Assembly (NCBI GenBank): GCA_038380795.1
Contig: CM076260.1
Span: 82,993,843 to 83,057,842 of the forward strand
DNA from: Pyrocephalus nanus
Lineage: Eukaryota > Chordata > Aves > Passeriformes > Tyrannidae
DNA length: 64,000 nucleotides
Direction: 5' to 3'
In this document: piece after piece, positions 49,849 through 62,483 of the stretch
How positions within the stretch are numbered: the first letter of the stretch is position 1
Layout: every line of letters begins with the position of its first letter
Notes under the pieces: model-generated
Database searches by the model: none
Told to the model about the DNA's origin: nothing
What the model saw: the letters and a program-made list of their open reading frames with translations, nothing else
Program-made: the position numbers and the translations under genes

Positions 49849-52800
49849 ACAAATGGAATTTGTATTATGAGATGGCAAGGTAATATCTATGCACAAAAGC
49901 AGTTACATTTGCGTTGTTTTAAGCACTCATGCTTTGATTTACTGTCACTGAAATTTTATCTAGGGTGTTTTTTTTTTCTCTAGACTCTCTCTGTGAGAGT
50001 TCTAGTGAAAATATTGCATCAGCACTTCAGGAATGGAGCAGCAGTGTTATTCTGATCTGTCAAATGCAGAGGCCATGAACTTCCCCTGAGAAACTCAGTG
50101 AAACAGGCTTTCTACTCGATTCAGGACTTCTGGTATAAAGAATACTTCCTAAACTGAGGCCTCACAGTTTAAAACAGTAGCTCTCACAGCTTCTTCTATA
50201 TGTGAGCCTGACTTGTTTGCATATTCTTGTTGGACACAGTAGAGAAAAGTTACCACTGTGTGTGGAGATTTATCAGGGTGAACCCCAGCACAGCAGCGAG
50301 AGCAGCATCCCTGAAAAAGTAATGTTTTTTCAAACTTACTTAAACATAGTGTTATCAGACCTTAAATGTGCTTTTCTGCAAGATTGAATGTGTTTAGCCT
50401 TTGTGATTATTTCAAAACCTCTTTGGAAAAATAATTGAAAATAAAAACCAGATATTTAAGAGGAAGGTATCTGAAATCTAGACATCTTAAACATAAAATC
50501 CTCACAGCAGTTGTGCATCTATTTGACAGAAGCTTAAAAACAACTTTGGCTGTAATGCTTGGTAAAATTGTGCATGTATCTGTGTGGTTTTGTGCCTTTT
50601 GAAGGCAAATGATGCTAATATGTCTTTATAAATTCTGTTTGCACTTAATACCATCAGTGATCTCAGCACATCTCTGGAAATGGTGTTTAATTGTGGCAGA
50701 ATGAGGGTATGGGTGTAAAACTGTTTTTCAAATCTTGCTCCCAAATATTGACTGTATTGCAGCCATGGGATGTGAGTGTTTAAGAAATGGTGGTTGGAAG
50801 ATCTCAGGGCTCAGCTTTGTGCCAGTGGTTAGAAAGTAAGATGTAGCAATGCTTTGTCTAAGAATCCAAGTTAAGAAAGATTTGAGTTACACTTCTGATT
50901 TTTTTCTTCATTTAAAACCAAAATCTAGATAAGAATATGCACACACTCTCCTTGTTCTATTTGGTTTTATTGCCTCTAAAACAAAGTAGCAGCAAAACCT
51001 CCGTGGACTTTCCAGCCCTTGATGCTTGGCCCAAGAAGGCATCAGGCTGTAAGTGTGTGTTGTTGACAGCAGGGGGACACGCACAAGGATTCTTGCTTTT
51101 CTTACCTGTGGCTTTTGCCAATAAATTCTCCTTTCTAAGGACCAATAAGAGACAAATAATGACCTCTCCCGATTTCTTATTTTATTTTATCTTATCTTCC
51201 CTGGAATCCAAGAGGGACCTTAAAGGAAGAAATAACAGCTTTATGTCCAGAGGGGTATCTCTGGAGGGATCTTTGACACCTTGCTGCCTCCAGAGACATG
51301 GGGAGACCCTCTGAGTAGTGCAAGTTCTTCACCTGCTGATTCTGTTGCTTATTCCTTGCCTTCAGTTATCACCTCACACAATAATTTCCCCTGTTGGAAC
51401 TAATTTACAGCTGTGTTGTCTTCAGGATTCTCTTTGAGAGACTTTGTACCTCCCCAGAACCCTCCTTTCTCCCGCAGCACAGCTCTTCCAGAGCCAGGCT
51501 CCCTCCAGGTCCCACTGCTCCAGCATGGTCCCTTATGAGAAACCCACAGGTTACACAGGCAGGATTTGGATAGAAACCCCCAGGCAGACTTGGCTACTCC
51601 CTGTTAACCTTTGAGTTAGCAAAGGTAATGTAGATGGCTTGAGGAGAATGGGAGTGCAGAGACTTCTATCCTTTCTCTTGTCTTCTGTCAAATAAAAGGG
51701 AGATTGGAGTTGGGTTTTCTCCATGAAGCATAAAGTGAGGTGTCTCTGTGCCTTAAGAAATGGATACTCAAGTAACGTGAGGAAGAAAAAAGGCACAAAT
51801 TTTCATATGTACTTTCTTATGCACTCATAAAATCTTAGAAATGGAAAATTACAGTCACTGTTTAGTGACTGAGGTTCAGGCAGCAAGCTGAGATCCCCAG
51901 AGGATGGGCACTGCACACATCCCTGTTGCAAGAACTGTGATTTACAGTAATGTCTGGTGGGATGTCAGCCTGCTCCATGGCGGAGCTCACATCCATCCAG
52001 ATAAACAATTTTCTCTCCCAAACAACATTGGACCCGACTGCCATTTGGGAACAGTCTATGGCCCATCTTAACATCCAAACTTGAACTGTGCCCACATAAT
52101 GCTTGGAAGGGAGTTAGCTGGGCTCAGCCAAAACCATGCCAGAGGCTGTGCTACCAATTCAGCAGGGTGGGTGACTGTGGTGGGCCTGTGCTCAGACACT
52201 ATTAGTTTGACCAGTCTAGACATAGCTGAAGAATACAGTTCCTCCTCCAGGAAAACCACAGCCCAAGGATTGCCAAATAGGCAGGGAAATAAGAACATCA
52301 GTTTCTAGCACATTCATTTTATGTACAAGTTACTGTGATCTTCTGTGAGCAGCTAGAGCAGATGTGAGGTAAGGCCTTGTAAAAGGCAAAGGGCTTTGCA
52401 GGTGACCTTAGAGCCATTGGGTTTAGATCTAGTTACACATATGGAAGATGTCCCAGAAGTGACCTTGGGGAGCTGACAAGGAGAAGCTTGTTGCCTTTGC
52501 AGGACAAATAAGCCACAGATGGAAGAAGCAGTAGATAACAGCAGTCTTAACAAGAAAACAAAAGAGGACAAGGCTGAATTAAGCCAGTATTGAAGGTCTT
52601 GGTCTTCAAATGACTGATAAGGGAGAATAATTAAACAGGAAAGTGTAAAGAGTTGGGAACCTTAAAATAATCAAACTTGCTAGTGAGCAGTAACCACTAA
52701 AATTAATTACCTTCTTCTGCCTCAGAACAAGGATTTTAATCTTCTGCTTTCATTTAGTCAGCTTCCACCTTCACCTTAATGTTATTTTTATATATTACAC

Positions 52801-55048
52801 TTTCCTGAGAATATGGCACATGGTGAATATAGCAGATGTAACTTCTATATGTAGTCAAAGAAGTGTCTTACAGCTGCACAGAACAAATATTAATGGTTCA
52901 AATATAACTGTAAAAGGGTTTAATTCATAGGAAGAAATGGAAATCTGAAATTCATGCATGTCTGCAGTCCCCCATGTACCATATTCCAGCTACAGCTGAC
53001 AGCACTGGTGGGGCAGCCAGGCCACAGCTGCCTTCTATGTAAAGAACCTGTAAATTTAATAGCAGCTGGATCCATCCTGTGGCTGACTGGCAAAGGAAGG
53101 TGTAGCTGTTGTTTTCTGTAACGCCATTTTATGGATCTCTGGTCATGGAGCACAACCTTGTGCTAGGCATGCTGCCACCATTTCAGTCAGTTTGTCCACA
53201 TCCCTACCCAGAAAGGAAGAGATCTGAAAAATTTGACCCTCTGGAATATTTCCCTGGCTCCCCCTTGACACTGGCACAAGTACTGACTGAGCTATATGAA
53301 AGGTGTTGGGAAATAAATCCCAGTCCCTACTCTTAGCTGCATCTAGTGGGGCACTTTCAACACCATTTGGAAGATTTCATTTTAACTGACCTTCAGGCAT
53401 GACTTATTTTTGTGCTCTGGGTATTTTTAAGATGAGCCCCGAGGAACTCCTAAATATCTCACTGGTGAGAGTGGAGGAGGACACATGGTGTTGCTGTTTC
53501 CAATACTTCTGAAGGGTCTGGAAAGTCCCTGTGTGGAGTTGTCAGCTTTAGAGAGAATTTTCTAAATGTAGAAAGCCTGAGCCCTTAAGTTGCCAAAAGA
53601 TTGAGGGAAAGAGATTAGTTCATGGCGTGTCAAACCTACCCTGTCCAACATTGCACAGCTGGTGGCACCCAGTGAGAGTCATTGTACTTCAGCGTGTGGT
53701 GCACACATGCTTGCAGAGATACAAGGAGTTAGCACGTGTTGTTTGTGACCACGCACTGGGGATGAGCAGCTGTATGGGAAGATAGAAATCAGTTGACTTC
53801 CCACTTCAAGTGCCGTGGAAAGAAACACTCTGTGGCCCAGGGGTGCTGCAGCAGTTTTTTGTAACATCAGTGTCCCTGCATCTCAGATGAGAAGCAGCAG
53901 CTCCAGGCTGGCAGTGTGACCGAGCAGCCATGGCTGTGTGTGCTACAGATCACCTGCCCTTGATCTCTACTTGGCTGGAACAGACAGGCTGGGGAAGCTG
54001 CTCTTCATCTCTTCCCAGATGGTGTCTCTGTGTGGTTGGCCATCCAGACTGTACACTGAACAGACACAGAGGCTCACGAGTGCTGAATGTCTTCCGACAG
54101 CCCGCTCCCAGTGGGATTAAGCTTGGAGCAATTGCATAAGGGAGGGCTACGAGACTGAATAGTTTGGATAGTCTCCAAATCTGACTAGTCTCAAGCTAGT
54201 AAGCAAAATAAATATACCCCACAAGGTACCCTCTTGGCTTGTTTCTTCCTTGGGAGTAAGGAAAGGATCTGAATCAGGGGTTTGTGCTGCCGGGGCAGAG
54301 TATTTAAATGATGATTCTCCTCTCCGTTAGATTGCAGGGGCTTAAGCTTCTTGGGAGAAAAAGAAGCAAGATGAAAAAGAAAGACACAGGCTGCTGGGTA
54401 AAGAGGTAACTGGTAGTGGCTAGAGCCTAATTACTGTGTCTGCATATCTAATTAACTTTTTTTTCTGAGGTTTTCTTGAGTAATCGCAGCTATTACTTAT
54501 AAACAATCATTTTATAAGGTGTGAAATTCCTATACTGCTGTGTTTATCATGATTCCTGACCTTACGCCCCAGGAGAAGGGTGTAGTCAGCTTGGCATGAG
54601 CAGTCCTGTGCCAGATGCAGTATGGTTCATATTCAGAAATGTTATTTACAGCAATGGGAGGGAGGGAGGGGAACAGAGGATCAAGGTCCCAGATAGCCTG
54701 GAATGTGCAGGATCAGATATCTGCTTTGGAACACTTACCCCCTTATTTTGTGTTTCACAGGATGCCTGACTCTTACAGATCACTTCTCTTTTCAATGAAC
54801 ATGTGCCTACATATAACTATTTCCATTCCAGTCGTAGCCCTTTTTTATGTCACTGACAGACCTCGTCACATTTGGCAGTGTTATTTTTACATAATGACTA
54901 AATCAGTGGAGGACCATGGAATATGCAGTGTACAAATTTTGTAATCAGCTTAAAGGTATGTATCAGCATGGTTTAAGAATTAGTGAAGGGACTTAGAGTA
55001 ATGAATCTTAGGTGTCACAGGGTTTTGCTGGTGAGGATTCTGGTGTTT

Positions 55049-55182
55049 GTCATTTAGGTTAGAAAAGACCCTTAAGATCATCAACTCCATTAATCTAGCA
55101 CTGCGAAGTCCATCACTAAATCATGTCCTTAAGTGCCCTGTCTGCACATCTATTAAATATCTCCAGGGATGGTGACTCAACC
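55049..55182 (-). repeat. CR1 LINE 3' end fragment, minus orientation
   Basis: On the plus strand it reads as the antisense CR1 terminus: tcatttaggttagaaaagac, then cttaagatcatcaactccat, aatctagcactgcgaagtcc and ctccagggatggtgactcaa. It is about 130 bp, 5'-truncated and diverged, with no coding capacity. Confidence 0.88.
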
Positions 55183-58100
55183 AAGATTGACTAGGGTACA
55201 TATCAGTGAAATTCACCAAAGATACTACAAGGAGAACAAAAAAAAAATTACTAAATGGCTTGATGAATGATCTGTAAACAGTGGAGAGACATATATATAT
55301 ATCATCTAAGAATCATTAATTGTCTGGAATTCAAGAGACCCATGATAAAATCCTCTATCTAAACATCACCACTAAATGCCAATTCGCATTTAATTGAAGT
55401 GATGTGAGTAAGCTCTGCATAGGACATGGAAACTTTCTCCTGGGGCAGATCATTCTGTGAGGCAGAGAAGAGTTATAGTATGCCAAGTTAGAGCAAAATA
55501 AGCAGGTATTTCTTTCATTAGAGAATGCTCATTATCTTCTCAGTTTCAGTGTTTCTTCTAGCTCATCTGATGCTCAGTTACCTCCTGCATTCTATTGTTG
55601 CTCCAGTCACTTAAAGCCTGGGTGGAGAGAATTGAAAATTAGATTTGAAAAATTTGTGACAGAACAGGTCCCATAGCAGGGGAATAAGCTGGAAATGGTG
55701 AGACAGGAAACTGAATCAACTTTTAAGGTGCAAAGTGAAAAATTATGGGGACATTACTTAGAAAGGGATGGAGGAAACAAAGAGTATTTAAAATAAAGAG
55801 AAAGACTTAAGTGAGGCTTCAGAAGGGTAAGGAAAATATTAATCTATAGAAGTTTTGATCTGGCTACAGCCTAGAAGTGTTTTTCTGTCAACCTACTAAC
55901 TTGGAATAATACAGACAAGGGACTAAATTAAGGAACTTATTTTGATCCATTTTTGCACGACTGCAGTCCTTCATAGACTATACTTTCTTTGCAAAGAAAA
56001 TTGAAAAAAAATAAGAAAGGGATAAGAAGTAAAAAAAAGTAAGTGCAATCATGGGGTGTGAGAGAGTTAGTAAATCCTTGAATCAATTGCTCTCCAAAGC
56101 CAGTGAATGGATCTTCTGTGCATATTTCATGTATGGGACTGCAGCCACATTCACCCTCCCCATTTTCTGAGGCTTTTGAGACAGAGCCCCACGAGGTTTA
56201 TGGTTGTTGTCTACTAGGTTTGAGGTGAATTCTGGTTGTTGTTTTTCTTTGAAGTCTGTAGCCTGCTTCCTGAAGCAGACCTGAAAAATGTAAACCAGTA
56301 TATATCCATACTAACAGACCACCAGGGAAGAAAGCTGCTCAGCCTTACTTTTTCAGACTGATGATACTGGAAAGCACAAAAGATTCAATTCTTTGACCCT
56401 GGCCAAAGTCTCTAAGTTGTTTTTGTGAATGCTGCTGCAATCAAAATTGCAAAAGATTTCCACGATGTTGAGGGTATTTTTTGTGTGTGTACGTGTCAAA
56501 TCCAGAATTCGAAGGAGAGATTATTACAGTTCTGTATCTTACTTTAGTGTTTTACAAGTACTTACTGTCAAGAATACACAGGGACTTTTGCGACCAAAAT
56601 TCCTTTTCTCCCAAAGAAAGTGAGAATTCTGAGAAACAAAAAAGTATCCTTACAACACTTGATTAAAATTAAAATCAGCCAAGATTTTGTATGCCTTATT
56701 TCTGAGCTGACCACCTATGAGATGTCAAAATAGATTTGGGTTTTTTTAATCTGTATTTTCAAAATTTGCTCTCCGACAATTAATCTTGTTTCAGATGTTT
56801 TGGCATGCAAAACCACTGCTGAAAATTTAGGACAAAATGTTCTGCTGAAAATTCTGAATAGCTTGATTTTGCCTTTTTTTTTTTCCTCTCTCTCCATGTT
56901 CTTCTAAAGATTTACTTGTTAAAAATCAGGCATAATGTGTTGGCAAAGCAGGCGGGTAGTTTAAATTGTCCATTCTTCGTTGTTCTCGGTAGATTTGTGT
57001 CATGGTTTGGTTGTGCAAACATTTGCTCTACTCTCATGTGCTTCATAGGTCACTAGCTTGTCTTCCTATTTACGGCAGTGCTGTGTGCTTTGGTACATTA
57101 GGTACATAATTTATAGCTTAATAAAGAGAAGTACTGAGTGAAAAAGGAAAAAAAAAAATCCAGGCTTGTACATGCCTACAGTATAGTGCTTTTTTCAGAA
57201 ATCCTGGAATAGCCATTTTGTTAAACAAGTAATTTTGTGGCAGCAGAGCTAATGAAGCCTGGTTTCCTATAGTTTTTTGTCTCATGGGTGATTGACTTTC
57301 ACTATCTAAGAGGATGTGAGCCCCAGGCAAAGCTTTTCCCATCAGTAGGGTGTTTATATAAGGGCTTTCTCCCATGAGGCTTCTCTCATATCTTGAACTC
57401 ACAACTGCAAGTTTTCTCAGAGCCAGGACTGTGATAGCATCTCTACCCATCTGTCTATTTTCAGGGAAAAAAGGAGGAGGAATTCAGCTATCTTGCACAA
57501 GTCTACCAATGTTAGAAGCTGGTTGGACATATCATTAAGAAAATGATGGAATGAATACACAGGTGAACACAAAATGAGTGATCACATAGGCTCCAATTTT
57601 GTAGGAAATTATTTACTGCAAATAACTTGGGCATTTCAGGATGCAGTACTGCAATGACTATCAGAAATATTTTGTGTGCTTGAAAACCCTGGTTCAAACT
57701 TTTTCCCATAAGAGAAGGCAGATTAGATGACTTTTTCCCAGGTTTTCCATGTTGTACGCACAACAGCAGATGTGTAATATGCTTCCAAAATTGTGGTTTT
57801 GTCCTTCTCTTTTGGTAAGTCCACACAACTACTACCATTACCTGTTGATTAATTATGCTGTTTAATCCAGATTTCATAGTTTTGCACTTTAGAACAGAAG
57901 ATTTCCATTTCAGCCCTACTGTAAAAGCCTGCACTGGTAAATGTTAAATCAAACTTTTTAGTTTTCACAGTTGCACACTCATTTATAATTGTGTAGATGA
58001 TTATCCAAGTATGCACTATTATTTTTTTAAGAAAGATGTTCTTCAGTGCAGTCCACTAAAACAACTTTGAGCACTTCATGTATATATTTGGATAGTAAAG

Positions 58101-60084
58101 GCAAAGTCATAAAGAGGTAGTCCTAGAGCAGCCAGAATATAGCAATGGCTATATTAAAGTCAGTGAAGTAAAACTCTAGCATGTATCCTTTGATGCCCTG
58201 CCTCAGTGATGCAACACAAATGTACGTTTTAATGGTGCTTTTATGGTATTTGAACTCTCAGCTATATTGAAATGCAATTTTTCATCCCTGATGTTTTTGG
58301 AACGTATTGAGAGCATAATATGCATGTTTTTTATAGATCCCAGAGGGACCTCCCACTAACTTTTCTTTTGCCCACTCACAGAAAATCCTGCCTTGTTTGG
58401 GTGCTAGTGATCTCTTGCAAATTAGTCATAATCAGTGAGGTAACAAGTGGAGTTCTTCCTTCTGTGCAGACACCTCGTATTTCTTTTAGATACTCTGATC
58501 CCATGTTTTACTAGGTAAGCCATCTGATGCTTAATCATAACCTAAACAAGCTTATTCTGTCCTGTTTGAACTACTGTCCTGGATTGTGCTGTCCTACCTG
58601 AGTTGCCAGAGGTGGAGAAATATTCGTGCTACTCTTCTTACCTCCAGTGCCTGGAATCACAGACAGGCAGTGCCTTTTCAGCAGAGGATGATTATATCTC
58701 ATAGTTTATTTGCTTCTCTCACAGGCTTCCTTAGACAGAGAGGCAAGCAGCAGAGTAACAGCTTTACATACTCTTCTGCAGAAGGGGAGAAACAGCAAGA
58801 AACTACAGTGGGGAATGATGAGAAATTACAGACAGAGAAACTCAGTTCTGATATATTTTTAAGTGATTCTTTTTTGTTTATGGCATTCAGAATCTCAGTG
58901 GCACCCATTATATAGCACGGTCACAGCACAGGACCTTAAATGTGAACTCCAAACAAACAGTAGAGAAGGGGGTGCTTACATTTGTTTTAAAGGGGGAAAA
59001 TTACACTGAAATCTTCCTGTGAAATTTTCTTAACAACAGTGAAGAGTAAGCCTGTATAAGGAAGGTTGCCCAACAACAGCCCCTGCTTTAAAGCATCCCC
59101 ATATTCCCAAAGCTGCATACTATTGTTTTGTACTGGTAAACCATCTCCTGTGTGTAGTCAGGTTTTTTTTTCCACTAACAACCTGAGCTGTGGGCCAAGG
59201 GAGATCAAGATGAGGTTTTCATTTCATTCAGAGCTCTGGAATCCAGCCCACTGGAACTTGCATCTTTTGAAGCTCAAATAATTAACATGCCTGCATTCCT
59301 TAAACTGCAGCACTCACCAGAATGTGCTTCCTGCAGAGCTGAATAAGGGTGAGGACATTGTCTGGCCAGCAGGAAGAAAAGAATGGTATCCCTTCCTGGA
59401 AGGATTCCTGCTGTCTTTGGGCTGATTTGAATAGGGGATTCACCTGAGCTGGGGGTGGCCAGAAGGCTCTTGGTGCTTTTGCACATACATGGGCTATGTG
59501 TACGTGGCTCTCTTTAGTTCTCTTTTTTTTAACTTATCTAAGAAACAGGCTATTTTCCACCCCAGGGCTCTGCCTACTGTAGAGATGCTCCAGGTCCTTG
59601 TTAATCCAAAATTGTAAGCAGAATTAAGAGATTTCTGTTGACCAAAAAAAAAAAAAAAAAAAAAAAAAAGCGCTGTGATTTCTAACAACTGTTGTGAGGA
59701 TACAACTTCTTTACCCAGACCTCTTTCTCCCTCATGTTAGAGGAGGCCAAGTGAGACCCTAACAATGACGGAAAGACTGTTTTCTGAATCAGTTCCCAAA
59801 TAAGCACAAATTACTTGATATGGCAAAGGGAAGTGAGTGTCAGTAGGTAGTGTTTCACACACAATATGGCCTGAAAGAAGTACCCACAATCCTCCTCTAA
59901 AGTGGCAAGGAATCCATTTGGCCTTTTAGTATGGCACGGTCCTTGCTGACCTTCATTCACATGTGATGTCTCAGAGTCTGCAGTGTGACCATGACACATA
60001 GTTTATCTCATTAGACTTCTCTCAAACTGTGCTCTCAGAAAAGTTATGAAGTCCACTCCCTGTCTCAAGGAAGGATCAATTAAA
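55183..60084. other. Intergenic sequence, nothing recognised
   Basis: AT-rich DNA with no assignable gene or repeat family. It contains a short (AT)n at 55290-55302 and an A26 run at 59644-59669. The minus-strand frames at 57118-57450 and 57512-57934 (110 and 140 codons) show no known domain and are not called. Confidence 0.7.
59644..59669 (+). repeat. A26 homopolymer
   Basis: 26 uninterrupted A. No AATAAA lies in the 30 bp before it, and no mRNA-like sequence was recognised upstream, so it is listed as a simple repeat rather than a retrocopy tail. Confidence 0.9.
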
Positions 60085-60560
60085 CCAACATCACTTGTCA
60101 TAGAGATTTATCTGATCTATTCTTAAATACCACCCATAATGAGCTCTCCAGACAAATTTGCCAGTGTTTTGTTTTCTTCTTTGTTAGAGAACTCATTTCC
60201 CCCAAATTTCTCATACTGCAAATCAAGCATATTACTTCTTATCCTGTCCACACTGGACCTGGATAACAGTTTGTTCCTTTTCTTTTTGCAGCCTTACACA
60301 CTGAAGACTCTTATCAACTATCTTCTCAATCCTTTTCTCTAAACAACTGTTTGTTCAGTCTTTCCTTCTGTATCAGGTTTTCTGGACCTCAAATTAATTT
60401 CCATTGTTCTCCTGAAGGCTATCTGCACTTGTCTCCATCTGTGAAGTACAGAGTCCAAATGGGGCAGAATACTTCAGCTGAGTTCTTTCCCGTGCTGAGA
60501 AGGGGGAATCATCCAGCCTTTCTATGTGTTTCACAGTCCTAGCAGCATTTGCTATTCCAG
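60085..60560 (-). repeat. Old CR1-family LINE, minus orientation
   Basis: On the plus strand the sequence follows the antisense of an ancient amniote CR1. The landmarks occur in order: ttatctgatctattcttaaa, gaatt-type segment ccagtgtt, caagcatattacttcttatc, cactgaagactcttatcaac, tcagtctttccttctgtatc, aggttttctggacc, agaatacttcagctgag and gtgctgagaaggggg. Divergence is high, with several small indels and no open frame. It is clearly older than the CR1 copy that starts at 61241. Borders are approximate and it may extend towards 60700. Confidence 0.78.
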
Positions 60561-61165
60561 TACTTAGGCCAACAACTATTCCTCAGTTTAAGGGTGAAGC
60601 AGAGATATCTAGCCCACAGGCAAAGCAAAGCAGATACTCAAACATTATTTTTCAGCATACCCCTGTCTCCAGGTGGACTGCTGGCTGAATCCACAGAGGG
60701 ATCCTATTTAGCTGCCCTTCTTTCTTTTCTGTCTGCACAGAAAGGGTGACAAGGTGTGACTTGTACAGGCGGGCTGCCAACAGCTGAAATTTCCTATACA
60801 TTGTAGAAATAATAAACTATTGAGTATGCCTGGTTCTCACCACACCCTTTCCCTGGCTATGCTTTGCCCCCTCTAGCTGAAGTACCCTGCTCTGCCATCT
60901 GCATGTGCAGGAAGGCACACAGGGTCATGGAGGATAATCCCAGTCTCTTCCATCTCTCTTCTCATGCCCACTTTTTTTTCTTTTTTGGAGGGGGGAGTAG
61001 GGGAAACACAGATCCCTTGGTATGCTGGGCTTTTTCTAATATTTTAGGGAAATAAATTCTTCTGGATTGGTAGGTTTTATGTCACTCTCACATAGTAGGA
61101 AAGGTGCCCCATAAATTAAGGACTAAGTGACACATCTCTACTGTGGCACAATGCTTGAGCCCTGC
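60561..61165. other. Sequence between two CR1 copies
   Basis: About 600 bp that may include the diverged continuation of the old CR1. No other feature is recognised. Confidence 0.6.
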
Positions 61166-61170
61166 TTTTT

Positions 61171-61172
<2 letters not shown>

Positions 61173-61211
<39 letters not shown>

Positions 61212-61240
61212 GTTTGGTTGGTTTGTTTGTTTGTTTGTTT
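61173..61240. repeat. T38 run followed by (TTTG)n
   Basis: 38 T (61173-61210), then ggtttggttgg and a run of tttg units up to the start of the CR1 copy. It is the longest homopolymer in the window. Its length in the assembly is likely to be unreliable. Confidence 0.9.
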
Positions 61241-61427
61241 AGTAAAGGCAACCAAGAGACAAGACTCAGCCAGCATGGGTTTAGAAAAGACAGGTCCTGC
61301 CTGGCCAACCTGATGTCCTTTTATGACGAGGTGATGCACCTGGTGGATAAGGGGAAGGCTGTGAATGTAGTTACCTTGAATTCAGCAAAGCTTTTGACAC
61401 CGTCTCCCATGGCATCTCCTGGAAAAG

Positions 61428-61724
61428 TTGGCAGCCCACAGCTTGGACAGGGGCACTCTGTGCTGGGTTAGGAACTGGCTGGAGGACCGGGCCCAGAGAG
61501 TGCTGGGGAACGGGGCTGCATCCAGCTGGCGGCCGGTCACCAGTGGTGTCCCCCAGGGATCCATGCTGGGCCCAGTCCTGTTTAACATCTTTATTGATGA
61601 TCTGGATGAGGGGATCGAGTCTACCATCAGCAAATTTGCAGATGACACCAAGTTAGGGGGAAGAGTTGATCTGCTGGAAAGCAGGAGGGCTCTGCAGAGG
61701 GACCTGGACAAGCTGGAGAGATGA
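61428..61724 (+). pseudogene. CR1 reverse transcriptase fragment (broken ORF2)
   Basis: This is the longest RT-coding piece of the CR1 copy. It holds the palm motifs GVPQGS and FADD, which belong to the nucleotide-polymerising site of LINE reverse transcriptases. The N-terminal endonuclease and most of the fingers are absent. A frameshift precedes it and a TGA replaces a conserved Trp codon (KLER stop AET), so no active enzyme is made. Confidence 0.88.
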
Positions 61725-61738
61725 GCTGAGACAATGGC

Positions 61739-62194
61739 ATGGGGTTCAACAAGACTAAATGCCAGGTCCTACACTTTGGCCGCAGTAACCCCATGCAGTG
61801 CTACAGGCTGGGGGCAGAGTGGCTGGGAAGCAGCCCAGAGGAAAAGGACCTGGTGGTGCTGGTTGACAGCTGGCTTGATAAAAGCCAGCAGTGTGTCCAG
61901 GTGGCCAAGAAGGCCAATGGCATCCTGGCCTGTATCAGGAACAGTGTGGCCAGCAGCACTAGGGAAGTGATTCTTTCCCTGTGCTTGGCACTGGAGAGGC
62001 CACACCTCAAGTACTGTGTCCACTCCTGGGCCCCTCAATTCAGGAAGGACATTGAGGTGCTGGAGCAGGTCCAGAGAAAGGCAATGAAGCTGGTGAAGGG
62101 TCTGGAGCACAAGTCCTGTGAGGAGAGGCTGAGGGGACTGGGGTTGTTTAGTCTGGAGAAGATGAGGGTTAGAAGAGACCTTATCAGTCTCTAG
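61739..62194 (+). pseudogene. CR1 ORF2 C-terminal fragment
   Basis: This frame continues the CR1 polyprotein after a frameshift. It has 151 codons with the CR1-typical segments [50 protein letters not shown] and [11 protein letters not shown]. It stops early, before the family's usual C-terminus. It is a relic with no function inferred. Confidence 0.87.
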
Positions 62195-62483
62195 AACTAC
62201 CAGCATCTTCTTCTAGGCAACTAGTGACAGGACAAGAGGACATACTCTTAATCTGCTCCAGGGGAGATTCAGGTTAAACATTAGGATGAATTTCTCCACA
62301 GAAAGGGTGATTAGATATTTGAATGGGCTGCCCAGGGAAGTAGTGGAGTCACTGTTTCTGGAGGTGTTTAAGGATGGCCTGAACGTGGCACTTAGTGCCA
62401 TGGTTGATTTGACATGGTGGTGTTCAGTCATAGGTTAGACCTCATGATCTCAGAGGTCTTTTCCAGTGAAATTGATCCTGTAA

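Larger units (their letters stand above)
42685..55048. other. Intergenic sequence downstream of TTC27
   Basis: I recognise no coding exon, RNA gene or interspersed repeat family in these 12.4 kb. Visible features are the CpG cluster at 42841-43045, a 7-bp-stem hairpin at 44809-44832, a 29-bp near-repeat pair (45075-45103 and 45503-45531), a T18 run at 49592-49609 and a 19-bp duplication at 49811-49848. Between about 50.9 and 54.2 kb the sequence is less AT-rich than the introns, but no gene is seen. Frames up to 125 codons lack domain signatures and splice-consistent conservation. Confidence 0.7.
61241..62483 (+). repeat. CR1 LINE, 5'-truncated, with decayed ORF2 (pol)
   Basis: A plus-oriented CR1 of about 1.24 kb that covers the second half of the reverse-transcriptase region and the ORF2 C-terminus. 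Frame 61428-61724 contains [20 protein letters not shown] and then [11 protein letters not shown], with the FADD catalytic box intact. A Trp-to-stop change (TGA at 61722) ends it. The frame shifts between 61724 and 61739, and the next frame (61739-62194: KCQVLHFGR, then EKDLVVLVD, then [11 protein letters not shown], then GLFSLEKMR) ends in a stop. A further frameshift lies before 61428. It is non-autonomous: the 5' end is missing and the frames are broken. The 3' end resembles the gatctcagaggtcttttcca type of CR1 terminus. Confidence 0.93.

Noticed and set aside
41186..57706. Short similarity between about 41186-41214 and 57680-57706 (both contain a gaaaacc-tggttcaa core).
   Set aside because: The match is only about 20 positions with unalignable flanks, so it is probably coincidental.
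57512..57934. A 140-codon minus-strand frame next to a 110-codon one (57118-57450).
   Set aside because: No domain, no known protein, AT-rich composition and no promoter or splice context. The length is possible by chance over 64 kb.
59500..59690. A26 run considered as the tail of a processed pseudogene.
   Set aside because: No poly(A) signal just upstream and no recognisable mRNA sequence before it. Processed pseudogenes are also scarce in birds.
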